DNA from: Planctomycetota bacterium
GTDB lineage: Bacteria > Planctomycetota > J058 > JAJDCP01
Direction of reading: 5' to 3'
DNA length: 35,866 bases
Assembly: GCA_029260765.1 (NCBI GenBank)
Contig: JAJDCP010000156.1
Location: 1 to 35,866 of the forward strand
In this document: in pieces, positions 1 to 6,606 of the stretch
Position numbering within the stretch: position 1 is the stretch's first letter
How the letters are laid out: the number at the start of each line of letters is the position of its first letter
Made by a program: the position numbers and the translations under genes
Notes under the pieces: model-generated
Database searches by the model: none
The model's input: only the letters and a program-made list of their open reading frames with translations
What the model was told of the DNA's origin: nothing

Positions 1-97
1 TGTCGCCCACAGGATCTGTTGGTCCGAGCAATCTGCGAAGCCTGAGAAACCGCGGAGGCGCCAGCGCAGCGCGTGGGCCGCTGAGGACCGCAGAGAG

Positions 98-268
98 CTA
101 CCTGGGGAAGTCGTTGACGAGTCTGCGAATTCCGGTGACGAGGTTGAAGTTCAGGAGCAGACCGACTGGGCGCTTGGCGAGCCGAAGATAGGTGAGGAGT
201 TGAGCCTCATGGACGGCCTTGATGTCCACTGCCTTGATTTCAACGAACACTTTGTCGTCAACATCCAG
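98..268 (-). pseudogene. GxxExxY-family protein, C-terminal fragment
   Basis: The reading frame here gives a DVDDKVFVEIKAV segment followed by HEAQLLTYLRLAKRPVGLL and NFN...GIRRLVN. This is the pattern I know from the C-terminal half of GxxExxY proteins, small PDDEXK-nuclease-like proteins of unknown role. The N-terminal half with the GxxExxY motif is missing. The frame runs without a break from an IS630-type transposase fragment upstream, with the switch near base 268, so this is a chimeric remnant rather than an intact gene. The family assignment is by recall of the motif; the truncation is visible directly. Confidence 0.6.
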
Positions 269-805
269 GTCATAGGGGGACTGGTAGACGTCGAGGACGT
301 CTTCCATGCAAGCGACAAACTCGCCGCTCCTGCCGCGCGGGATCACCCAGTACTTCGAGCGGTGAGGTTGAAGTTTGTTTTTTTGAGCCGCTGCGCGACG
401 GTCTGGAAGGAAATCGGCTCGTCGATGATGCGCAACTCGAAGATCTTGTCGGCGAGCAGTCGAACCGTCCACCGGGCCCGACCCTCAGGCGGAGGCCCGC
501 ATGCCAGCGCGATCATGCGTGCCTCCTGCGCCCCGTCCATCTTGGCGGCCGCGAGCCGCGATTTTTCTGCTTCTTCCGGGTGAGTGCAGATGCAAGACCT
601 TCCTCCACGCAGCGCTGACGGAGACCTCTCACCGTGTTGGCATGCAGATCGAGCGCCTCAGCAACACGCGCCGGCCCATGTTCGCCTTCGTCAACCTTCA
701 GCGGTGCCGTCGCTTGAGAGCTGCGACCCTACCTCGGTCAACCAGCCCAGCAAGTCTCGTCCGTTCCTCGTTGGTCAGCTCAACAACAAATCGCTTCGCA
801 GACAT
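269..805 (-). pseudogene. IS630-family transposase remnant (frameshifted)
   Basis: Reading down the minus strand from an ATG at 805, one frame gives MSAKRFVVELTNEERTRL and stops early. A second frame continues with a helix-turn-helix-like stretch (EGEHGPARVAEALDLHANTV, then LRQRCVEEGL). Later frames give ARWTVRLLADKI and KYWVIPRGRSGEFV. This order matches the N-terminal DNA-binding half of IS630-type transposases. At least two frameshifts separate the pieces. The DDE catalytic domain is absent because the sequence changes into a GxxExxY fragment near 268. No terminal inverted repeats were identified. It is a decayed element. Confidence 0.7.
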
Positions 806-1171
806 CACGTTCCCCAACGCGCAACACGAGAGACCGTGCCGCTACCAGCGGAAACCCAACCTACATGAGCTGGACCCGACGGGGCACTAGCCGCCTGCGA
901 CGAAAATCGTGAAGCCAGGTGCCGCGCCGGTGGGTCGATGGCGAGGCGGACGACGCAGGCGGCCCGGATGGCCGGCGAGGAGGACAACGAAGCCAGCGCG
1001 CCACCGCCGTGGTGCTCCGTGAAGCGAGTGCTCCGACAGGCTGCTAGAATTGCATCGAAGGCGGCCTCACGGGCGCCTTCATGCGCAGGCCGCTCTGGAA
1101 CTGCTTGGACAGGGCCGGGCGGACCGCCGCGAGCACCGCCGCTACCTGACCGAAAGGAACGACCCTCATCC
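806..1171. other. Intergenic stretch, no gene seen
   Basis: About 365 bases between the transposase remnant and a possible small membrane-protein gene. Several open frames cross it on both strands, but their translations are Arg/Pro/Ala-rich without recognisable motifs, as expected for high-GC non-coding sequence. I see no RNA gene or clear promoter. Confidence 0.4.
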
Positions 1172-1459
1172 ATGAAGCCCCCGAAGGAAGTTCAGACCGA
1201 ATTCGACGAGCGTTTTGAGCACGCCCGATCAGACAGGCGTCGCCGCGCGCGAGCCACAACCATCCTGTGGCTCTCTGTGCTCCCTGTCCTCTTGGCGGGC
1301 ATCGTCTGGTGGTGGACGGGGTCCTGGCTCTGGGCCCTTGTGACTCTGATCGCGGCAGAGACCCTGGTGGTCGTATCTCCAGGCAGTCAGCGCCCTGCAG
1401 CGTCTCGGGAGCCGGGGTCCGGCGTCGGGGCGTCGGATCCGCCGATCAGCCGTGGCTGA
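1172..1459 (+). CDS. Possible small two-helix membrane protein
   Basis: From the ATG at 1172 this reads as about 95 residues. It starts with a charged segment (PKEVQTEFDERFEHARSDRRRRAR), then has two hydrophobic stretches (ILWLSVLPVLLAGIVWWW and WLWALVTLIAAETLVVV) and a polar tail. The arrangement suggests a cytoplasmic N-terminus and two transmembrane helices. An AAAGGA lies upstream, but its spacing to the ATG is long. The longer open frame upstream is low-complexity and I exclude it. I do not recognise a family. It sits in a region of decayed mobile DNA, so it may be a remnant. Confidence 0.4.
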   Translation: MKPPKEVQTEFDERFEHARSDRRRRARATTILWLSVLPVLLAGIVWWWTGSWLWALVTLIAAETLVVVSPGSQRPAASREPGSGVGASDPPISRG

Positions 1460-1557
1460 TCGGCCATGGTGACCGTAATCACACACCTCGAGTTGCTTCC
1501 TGAGAGCGGGATCGAGACCGTGTTCATTGACGACACCATGACATCCGGACGATGGAC

Positions 1558-1815
1558 TTGGTAGGGGATCGTGGACTCTGGCGGGGTTTTCGGATCGGCA
1601 CGTAGACAAGGCTGGGATCGGAACTTGTGAAACCCTCCCTGTCCCTGGGCGAAATCTCAGGAGGAAGGTAGGCCCTATAAGCGAAGCACTCGTGAAGTGG
1701 GTCGAAGGCAGGAGATGTGGCGGACGGGTCCGTGGTACCTGTGAAACGAGGCGAGGTGGTAAACGCGGATGAGCTACATGCGGGAAATCCGCACGTGTGG
1801 TTCTTTGGGGAGGCG
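1558..1815 (+). mobile_element. Group II intron, 3' portion with domain V
   Basis: Bases 1558-1766 are a near-identical copy of 11080-11287, with only about two substitutions and one indel. Four bases after this block, 1771-1803 form a textbook domain V hairpin: it opens GAGC and closes GTTC, has a GAAA-containing apical loop and an unpaired CG on the 3' side. Domain VI and the exact 3' end are not clear; I stop at about 1815. The intron 5' end and any reverse transcriptase ORF are missing. The remnant ends about 170 bases before the kinase gene and is one half of a split intron whose other half lies at 10798-11287. Confidence 0.65.
1771..1803 (+). ncRNA. Group II intron domain V hairpin
   Basis: A 33-base hairpin with lower stem GAGCTACA/TGTGGTTC, a two-base CG bulge, upper stem TGCGG/CCGCA and an apical GAAAT. 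The AGC triad and the bulge are the catalytic landmarks of domain V. The pairing is seen directly; the identity rests on known domain V structure. Confidence 0.7.
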
Positions 1816-1985
1816 ATGGAGACGCGTAGCGAGCAAGCGAAGCGGTGATCCAGGTGGACAACACCCTGGTGAGCAGGACCCTGTCGACGGATGGCGCGCC
1901 ATTGTTTCACCCGACAGTCAGGAATCAAGGAAAAGACATGGGAAGCGGGCGGAGTGGCGCGCGCTCGCCCGGGATCCGGCAGCCG

Positions 1986-4900
1986 TCAGCGCTCCTGCCA
2001 TTGGCGCAGGCGGTCGCGCGCCCAGATCCACAGGATCTCGTCGACGTTGCCGTGCTGGATGGCGGCATGGTAGTGCTCCAGAGCCGCTGCTCGTTCTCCA
2101 GCCAGATCGGCCCGCAGCCCCAGCAGACCGTGCGCTTCGCACAGCTGGCTGAAATCGTCGCCGGCCGCCTCCAGCAGGGCGTCTCCGTCGAAGGTTCCGA
2201 GGGCGAAGGCGACCAGCGCCCCCTGCCAGCCCGAGGCGGCGAGATGGGGGGTCAAGGCCTGCGTTGAGCCGCCCGCCAGCACCGTCATGACAGCACTTGC
2301 AGGTGTCGGATCGACCGTCGCGGACCGTTGAAATTCTCGCAGGGCGCCTTCGTGGTCGCCGAGCAACAGGCGCAGTTGACCGCGCTCGATCAGCAGGCTG
2401 GGCACGTCCTGTCCCAGGCGCGCGGTGGCGGCCAGGAAGTGCTCGAGCGCCTCTTGATACGCGCCACAGGTGCGCTCAGCGGCGGCCAGCCCTAGTTGCA
2501 CCATCACGATCTTGTAGCGCAGGTAGGGTTCGGCCTCCGGAAGCAGCCGGCTGCCCAGCTCGAAGGCCTCCCGCAACCGCTCCCGCCCCTTCTCGGGCTC
2601 ATCGATCAAAAAGATGCAGGCGCGCCCGCGACGCTCCAGCAGGCCCATCAGCCTCTCCTGGAGGTCACGCCGATCCGGATGTAGCGCGGCCGCGGCACGC
2701 AGACTGGGCAGGGCCTGCTCGAGGAGCTCAGCAGCCTGCGTGTTATCGCCGGCGGCGAGGTTGCGCTCAGCGACGTCCCACAAAGACTGGGACTCGGCCT
2801 GCAGGGCTGCGAAATCGGAGGGGGCGCGGGCATGGGCTTCGGCAGCCGACTGCCGGGCGGCCATCAGGACCTCGCCGGCTTCATCGACGCGCCCGAGGCG
2901 CAACAGCGCATCGCCGAGCGTGCGCAGCTGGTTGTAGCGCCGCAACGACGCCTGCATGTCCGGCTCAGCCCCGGTCACGCCCTCGGCAAGGCGCCAGCCC
3001 TCCAAACCATGGCTGCTGGCGGCATCGAAGTCCTGGAGCAGTCCTTCGAAGAGTGAGGCCAACAACAGGGCGTCTGCCAGGGCGAGGCGTGAGTCGCGGG
3101 AATCCGCAGCAGCGCGCAAGCGTCGTCGGTGCCCGATCAACTCCAGAACCTGGATCAGCGCTTCGCGGGCGTGGCTCTGGGAAGGTTCTCCGTACTCGAG
3201 CACGCCATCACGCACCACACTGTGGTACCGGAGCTGAGCTCCGATTCCGAGTACATCAGCCAGCAACAGCCGGCATGGCAGGCTCTCTGGCGCCTGACCC
3301 AGGCGCTGGCGGAGGGCAGCCGCGCAGGCCTTGATGCGCTCGTGGCCGGCATCCTCGTCAGTGAGCTGTCCAGCCAATTGCGCGAAGCGAAGCAACAGTG
3401 GCCCCACAACCGCGCGCAGCGGGTCGAGCCGGCGACCTTCGACGATCAGAGGTTCCAAGGCCGCCAGTGCCTCGGCGGCATCCTCCAACGCGGCCTCGGG
3501 CTCGGCCAACAACGCGAGCAGCTCGGAACGCTGGCAGAGGGCTTCGGCCAGCTCGAGCAGGCCCTGACTACGGTCGGGCAAACGCTCTGCGAGCCCACGC
3601 TGAAAGCGGCACAGCTCGTCGAGCAGCGCGCGGGCTGCCTGCGGCCCCTGGGCGGCCGCCGCAATGGCGGCTCGCGCGAGCAGTGCGGTGTGGAGCGGGT
3701 TGCCGTGTTCGAGCCCGGGCGCAAGCTCCAGGCAGGCACGCGCCTGGGTCTCGGACTCGGCCGCCAGCTGTTCTGCCTGCTGTAGAGCCCCGTCTGCCAG
3801 GTGGGCACGGGAACCGGTAGCCAGGGCTCGCGCTAGCAGGTCGCGCGCTCTTGGATCTTCGGGTGCCGTCCGACAAGCCTTGCGTGCCGCATCCAACAGC
3901 TGCTCCAACCAGGCCGGATCGGATGCGCCTTCCAGCTGGCTCAACAGTTCGGCGACCGCCAGACCGAAGCCCAGCTCTGCCTGAAATGCGCTGTCGGGGT
4001 CCAGCCGCAAGCTCCGATACAGCTCCAGAGCCGCCTCCACCTCGCGCTGCGCGCCCTCCCGGTCGTGAAACGTCTCGCGCAGCACGCGCGCCAGGTCGAG
4101 GCGGGCCTGGGCCAGGCCCAGAGAGCTGTGGCCGGCCTCCAGCTCGGCGTCGCGCATCGTCTGCCAACCGCGGATGGCAATGCCCAGAATGGACCGCGCC
4201 ACCTTCTGCGACTGTGGATCCCCCAGCACGTCGATCAGCTGGTGCTGCACCTGCACACTGAGGCTGTCCAGGGTGGTCAGAGCTATTCCCCCGCGCAGCT
4301 CGGAGACATGGCGCTCCAGCTCGATGCTGTGTACTTGGGAATCGATGGTCGCGAGCTGAGCCGCGATGGTACGGTTGGCCAGCCCCAGGCTGTCGTTGGC
4401 CACCCGCAGGGTCTCGCGCTGTGCGCGGAAGATCAGCAGACCGGACAGCAGGCCGAGCATCAGGGCCGCCAACGAGGTTCCCAGGCCGAGCTGCAGGCGG
4501 CGCCGACCACGCGACAGCCGCGCCCGCCGTCTCAGCTCGGCGCTGATCTCCCGTTCCAGAGTGGCGGCCGCGGGGGCATCCTCGGGCTCAGCCCCCAGCG
4601 ACTCGCGCCAGACAGCCAGCTGCGCCTGCGCCAGCCCCAGGTCCCCCTGGCAAAGGGCGGCGCGCGCGTAGCCGAGCAACGCTTCGCTCTGTCCGCGGCG
4701 AGCAGCCACGTTGTCTTCCCACAGAGACCGAGCCCGCGCGAAGCCGGCCACCGCCTCGGCGAAATCGAGGTAGAGGCGGTTGCGTGCGGCCTCCGGCAAG
4801 GTCCCGGGCGCCTGTGCCCTCTTGAGACAGACGTCGAGGCCCGCGCGCGCGACCACGCTCATACCCAGGCTCTCGCGATGGCGCAGATAGTTGCGCAGCG

Positions 4901-5867
4901 CCTGTTGAAAGGCCTGGGCCGAGGGATAGCGGTCCTCGGGCGCGAAGGACAGAGCCCGGCTGCAGATACGCACAAGCTCCTCAGGTGCCTGCGCGGGCAG
5001 CTGCCAGTGACGTGCTGCAGTCGCTTTGCGCAGGCTGCTCTGCACATCCCGTGTCCCGTGGGGCGGCGTGCCCGTGAGGATCTCGAACAAGACCGCCCCG
5101 AGCAGGTAGACATCTGTGTGGGGTCCGATCTTCGCGCCATCACCGGTGGCCAGCTCCGGAGCCATGTACGAAGGAGTGCCGCACGGGCTCGTGATCTGCG
5201 AGCGGTGGCGGAGCGCAGTGTCCCCGGTAGCCTCCTCGAACTGTGCGGCCACGCCCCAGTCGAGCAGCAGCACCTCACCGAAAGAGCCCAGCATCACGTT
5301 GCCCGGCTTCAGGTCGTTGTGCACGATGCCGCGGCTGTGGGCAAAGGCCACCGCGTTGCACAACTGGATCAGGACTTCGAGGTGGAACAGCACGTCGTCG
5401 GGCTTTTCTTCGTGCAGCACATCCTTCCAGAGCTTGCCGTCGACCAGCTTCATCGCGAGGAACAGCTCGCCGTCGGGGCGTCTCTGCAGCTCGTAGACCG
5501 GCACCACGTTGGGATGCTCGAGGCGCGCGGTGATCAGCGCCTCATCGAGGAAGGCCTGCCGCTCGGTCAGCCTCTGCGAGCCTTCCAGGCCCGGCCGCAC
5601 GGCTTTGAGGGCGACCTGCCGTTGCAGCCCGGTCTGGAGCGCACGGTAGACTACGCCCATGCCGCCGTGGCCCAGGACCTCGAGCACCGACAGCGGGCCA
5701 CCTTGCAACGAGCTGGTGTCGGGCGGCAGCAGGGGGCCTGACGGCGTCTCGGGGGCCGCCGCCGGACTCACGGACTCCAGCCTTCCGATGCGCCAGGTCC
5801 CTAGAGGGTCGAGATGCGGTTCGTCCTCGTCGGGGGCGAGGGTCTCGTCTCTCCCGTTGCCAGGCAT
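1986..5867 (-). CDS. Ser/Thr protein kinase with membrane segment and TPR-like repeats
   Basis: This encodes 1293 residues. The kinase domain (about 58-325) has a glycine loop GHGGMGVV at 67, the ATP-binding Lys88 in VALKAV, the catalytic loop HNDLKPGN with Asp185, DWG at 203-205 in place of DFG, and MAPE at 235-238. The usual HRD arginine is asparagine. One transmembrane helix lies at about 458-480, so the kinase is likely cytoplasmic and the C-terminal ~800 residues periplasmic. That part is Ala/Leu/Glu-rich helical repeat of TPR type. The ATG at 5867 follows GGGAGG at good spacing. The gene lies downstream of the peptide array on the same strand but has its own promoter candidate. Phosphorylation of the neighbouring FHA-containing activator is inferred from proximity only. 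Confidence 0.93.
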   Translation of the reverse strand: MPGNGRDETLAPDEDEPHLDPLGTWRIGRLESVSPAAAPETPSGPLLPPDTSSLQGGPLSVLEVLGHGGMGVVYRALQTGLQRQVALKAVRPGLEGSQRLTERQAFLDEALITARLEHPNVVPVYELQRRPDGELFLAMKLVDGKLWKDVLHEEKPDDVLFHLEVLIQLCNAVAFAHSRGIVHNDLKPGNVMLGSFGEVLLLDWGVAAQFEEATGDTALRHRSQITSPCGTPSYMAPELATGDGAKIGPHTDVYLLGAVLFEILTGTPPHGTRDVQSSLRKATAARHWQLPAQAPEELVRICSRALSFAPEDRYPSAQAFQQALRNYLRHRESLGMSVVARAGLDVCLKRAQAPGTLPEAARNRLYLDFAEAVAGFARARSLWEDNVAARRGQSEALLGYARAALCQGDLGLAQAQLAVWRESLGAEPEDAPAAATLEREISAELRRRARLSRGRRRLQLGLGTSLAALMLGLLSGLLIFRAQRETLRVANDSLGLANRTIAAQLATIDSQVHSIELERHVSELRGGIALTTLDSLSVQVQHQLIDVLGDPQSQKVARSILGIAIRGWQTMRDAELEAGHSSLGLAQARLDLARVLRETFHDREGAQREVEAALELYRSLRLDPDSAFQAELGFGLAVAELLSQLEGASDPAWLEQLLDAARKACRTAPEDPRARDLLARALATGSRAHLADGALQQAEQLAAESETQARACLELAPGLEHGNPLHTALLARAAIAAAAQGPQAARALLDELCRFQRGLAERLPDRSQGLLELAEALCQRSELLALLAEPEAALEDAAEALAALEPLIVEGRRLDPLRAVVGPLLLRFAQLAGQLTDEDAGHERIKACAAALRQRLGQAPESLPCRLLLADVLGIGAQLRYHSVVRDGVLEYGEPSQSHAREALIQVLELIGHRRRLRAAADSRDSRLALADALLLASLFEGLLQDFDAASSHGLEGWRLAEGVTGAEPDMQASLRRYNQLRTLGDALLRLGRVDEAGEVLMAARQSAAEAHARAPSDFAALQAESQSLWDVAERNLAAGDNTQAAELLEQALPSLRAAAALHPDRRDLQERLMGLLERRGRACIFLIDEPEKGRERLREAFELGSRLLPEAEPYLRYKIVMVQLGLAAAERTCGAYQEALEHFLAATARLGQDVPSLLIERGQLRLLLGDHEGALREFQRSATVDPTPASAVMTVLAGGSTQALTPHLAASGWQGALVAFALGTFDGDALLEAAGDDFSQLCEAHGLLGLRADLAGERAAALEHYHAAIQHGNVDEILWIWARDRLRQWQER

Positions 5868-5900
5868 CGCGGTCCTCCCGTCGTCAGCACGCTGTCCGGG

Positions 5901-5928
5901 AGTCTAACAGCTGCGGCCTGGCAGACAA
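5901..5928 (-). promoter_or_regulatory. Candidate sigma-70-type promoter of the kinase gene
   Basis: On the minus strand TTGTCT (5928-5923), a 16-base spacer and TAGACT (5906-5901) resemble -35 and -10 elements, each with 4 of 6 consensus bases. The kinase start codon is about 34 bases downstream of the -10. Confidence 0.4.
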
Positions 5929-5936
5929 CAGGTCGA

Positions 5937-5963
5937 GGGCGTGAAGCTCGCGCTTCAACGCCC
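5937..5963. repeat. Strong inverted repeat between peptide array and kinase
   Basis: GGGCGTGAAGC pairs with GCTTCAACGCCC around a short TCGC loop, with one bulged base. It lies after the last peptide ORF and just before the kinase promoter. It could limit read-through from the peptide operon, but no T-tract follows on the minus strand, so it is not a canonical terminator. Confidence 0.4.
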
Positions 5964-6058
5964 TGGTGTTTTCTCGAGAGGGAGGTATGCCTCATGCTGC
6001 GCGTGGCTTCTGGAGCGTAGTCTGGCTATCGAACGGGGCCACGGAACGAAAGGGCCGT

Positions 6059-6121
6059 TCAGTCTTCCGAACGGTTCATGGTCTTGAAGCCGCCAGCCTG
6101 CACGCGGGTCTTGATCTTCAT
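6059..6121 (-). CDS. 20-residue peptide, copy A of a three-copy array
   Basis: A micro-ORF reading MKIKTRVQAGG-F-KTMNRSED followed by TGA. AGGAGA lies about 6 bases before the ATG. Compared with copy C it differs in four codons, and three of these changes are silent (Ser, Ala, Val); the only replacement is Leu to Phe at position 12. That pattern means the peptide, not just the DNA, has been conserved since duplication. The N-terminal half is basic and the tail ends in Glu-Asp, with a central Ala-Gly-Gly. There is no signal peptide, Cys or hydrophobic helix. The function is unknown; a peptide signal or a RiPP-type precursor are possible readings. Confidence 0.75.
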   Translation of the reverse strand: MKIKTRVQAGGFKTMNRSED

Positions 6122-6142
6122 GGCAAGTCTCCTGGATTTGAG

Positions 6143-6157
6143 CCCCGAAACGCGAGG
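6143..6157 (-). repeat. Small hairpin in the spacer between peptide copies B and A
   Basis: In the minus-strand RNA, CCUCG pairs with CGGGG (one G-U pair) around a five-base loop. A hairpin of equal stem length occupies the equivalent place in the B-C spacer (6250-6262). It lies upstream of the copy A ribosome-binding site. Confidence 0.35.
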
Positions 6158-6165
6158 CAGTGATG

Positions 6166-6228
6166 TCAGTCTTCGGAACGATTCATGGTCTTCAGGCCGC
6201 CGGCCTGGACGCGGGTCTTGATCTTCAT
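6166..6228 (-). CDS. 20-residue peptide, copy B of a three-copy array
   Basis: Reads MKIKTRVQAGG-L-KTMNRSED then TGA. AGGAGA stands about 6 bases before the ATG. The protein is identical to copy C, and the only coding difference from copy C is a silent AAT/AAC change at Asn17. It is separated from copy A by 44 bases and from copy C by 42 bases. The spacers themselves are partly conserved, including a short hairpin and the ribosome-binding site. Tandem duplication of the whole unit (spacer, ribosome-binding site and ORF) explains the layout. The function is unknown. Confidence 0.8.
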   Translation of the reverse strand: MKIKTRVQAGGLKTMNRSED

Positions 6229-6249
6229 GGTGCTTCTCCTGGGTTGAGC

Positions 6250-6262
6250 CCCCGATGCGGGG
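6250..6262 (-). repeat. Small hairpin in the spacer between peptide copies C and B
   Basis: CCCCG and CGGGG pair around a three-base loop. It is the counterpart of the hairpin at 6143-6157. Conserved placement in both spacers suggests a role in mRNA stability, processing or translation, or simply descent from the duplicated unit. Confidence 0.35.
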
Positions 6263-6270
6263 CAGGTTTC

Positions 6271-6333
6271 TCAGTCTTCGGAACGGTTCATGGTCTTCAG
6301 GCCGCCGGCCTGGACGCGGGTCTTGATCTTCAT
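6271..6333 (-). CDS. 20-residue peptide, copy C (first in the transcript)
   Basis: Reads MKIKTRVQAGG-L-KTMNRSED then TGA. The ribosome-binding site is GAGGGAGAG, more extended than in the other copies. It is the promoter-proximal copy, about 57 bases downstream of a strong sigma-54 promoter match at 6390-6405. With copies A and B it forms an array of three separately translated, near-identical peptides. I have a vague memory of other short bacterial peptides with a basic N-terminus and an Ala-Gly-Gly centre, but cannot name a family. No modifying enzyme is directly adjacent; the nearest candidate (carbamoyltransferase-radical SAM) is 6 kb away. Confidence 0.8.
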   Translation of the reverse strand: MKIKTRVQAGGLKTMNRSED

Positions 6334-6389
6334 GATTCTCTCCCTCATTGGCTTGTCTCCGGCCTCCGGAGACTTCTGCAGGAACTCCA

Positions 6390-6405
6390 AGCAAGCTGCG
6401 TGCCG
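6390..6405 (-). promoter_or_regulatory. Sigma-54 promoter for the peptide array
   Basis: The minus strand reads CGGCACGCAGCTTGCT. This fits the sigma-54 consensus TGGCACG-N4-TTGCW with one mismatch (first base), and the invariant GG and GC are separated by exactly 10 bases. Transcription would start near 6380, leaving a leader of about 46 bases before copy C. A bona fide sigma-54 activator gene ends about 200 bases upstream on the same strand. Confidence 0.75.
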
Positions 6406-6577
6406 AAGGCGCGGAATGTCTGAAGATCCTACCGCGCGCCGCCTGTTCTGCGGATCAAGCCGAGTGCAGGGACGGCACGCGCAGATGGAGGGCCGAAGGG
6501 CTCCCGGACGTTTTGCCTGCACGGTGCCCTGAGCCGATGCTGCCGGCCAGAAGCCTCGCCACACCAGAGCAAGCCCC

Positions 6578-6602
6578 CAGTGCTGCACTGAAAACCAGTG
6601 CA
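6578..6602. promoter_or_regulatory. Cluster of CAGTGC half-sites, possible activator binding site
   Basis: CAGTGC occurs at 6578-6583, its complement GCACTG at 6585-6590, and CAGTGC again at 6596-6601. The first two form a palindrome around one base; the second and third form TGCACTG-N5-CAGTGCA. The cluster is centred about 190 bases upstream of the sigma-54 promoter, a usual distance for an upstream activator site. It also lies just after the activator gene's stop codon, so a terminator role is an alternative, but no T-tract follows. Confidence 0.5.
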
Positions 6603-6606
6603 TCGT

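Noticed and set aside
1229..1864. Long antisense open frame through the left intron fragment
   Set aside because: The same antisense frame occurs in the other intron copy (about 10841-11395); it follows from intron RNA sequence, lacks a ribosome-binding site and has no protein-family motif.
4065..5741. 558-residue plus-strand open frame inside the kinase gene
   Set aside because: It is a shadow of the kinase coding sequence in high-GC DNA; it lacks motifs and a ribosome-binding site.
6059..6333. Peptide array as a CRISPR or simple tandem repeat
   Set aside because: Units are about 105 bases with ORFs, ribosome-binding sites and silent-biased differences; there are no unique spacers of constant length.
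6469..6490. Second GGCACG on the plus strand as a sigma-54 promoter
   Set aside because: The GC is not 10 bases from the GG and no plus-strand gene follows.
6584..6602. TGCACTG-N5-CAGTGCA as a terminator of the activator gene
   Set aside because: No T-tract follows on the minus strand, and a third half-site next to it favours a binding site; not excluded outright.
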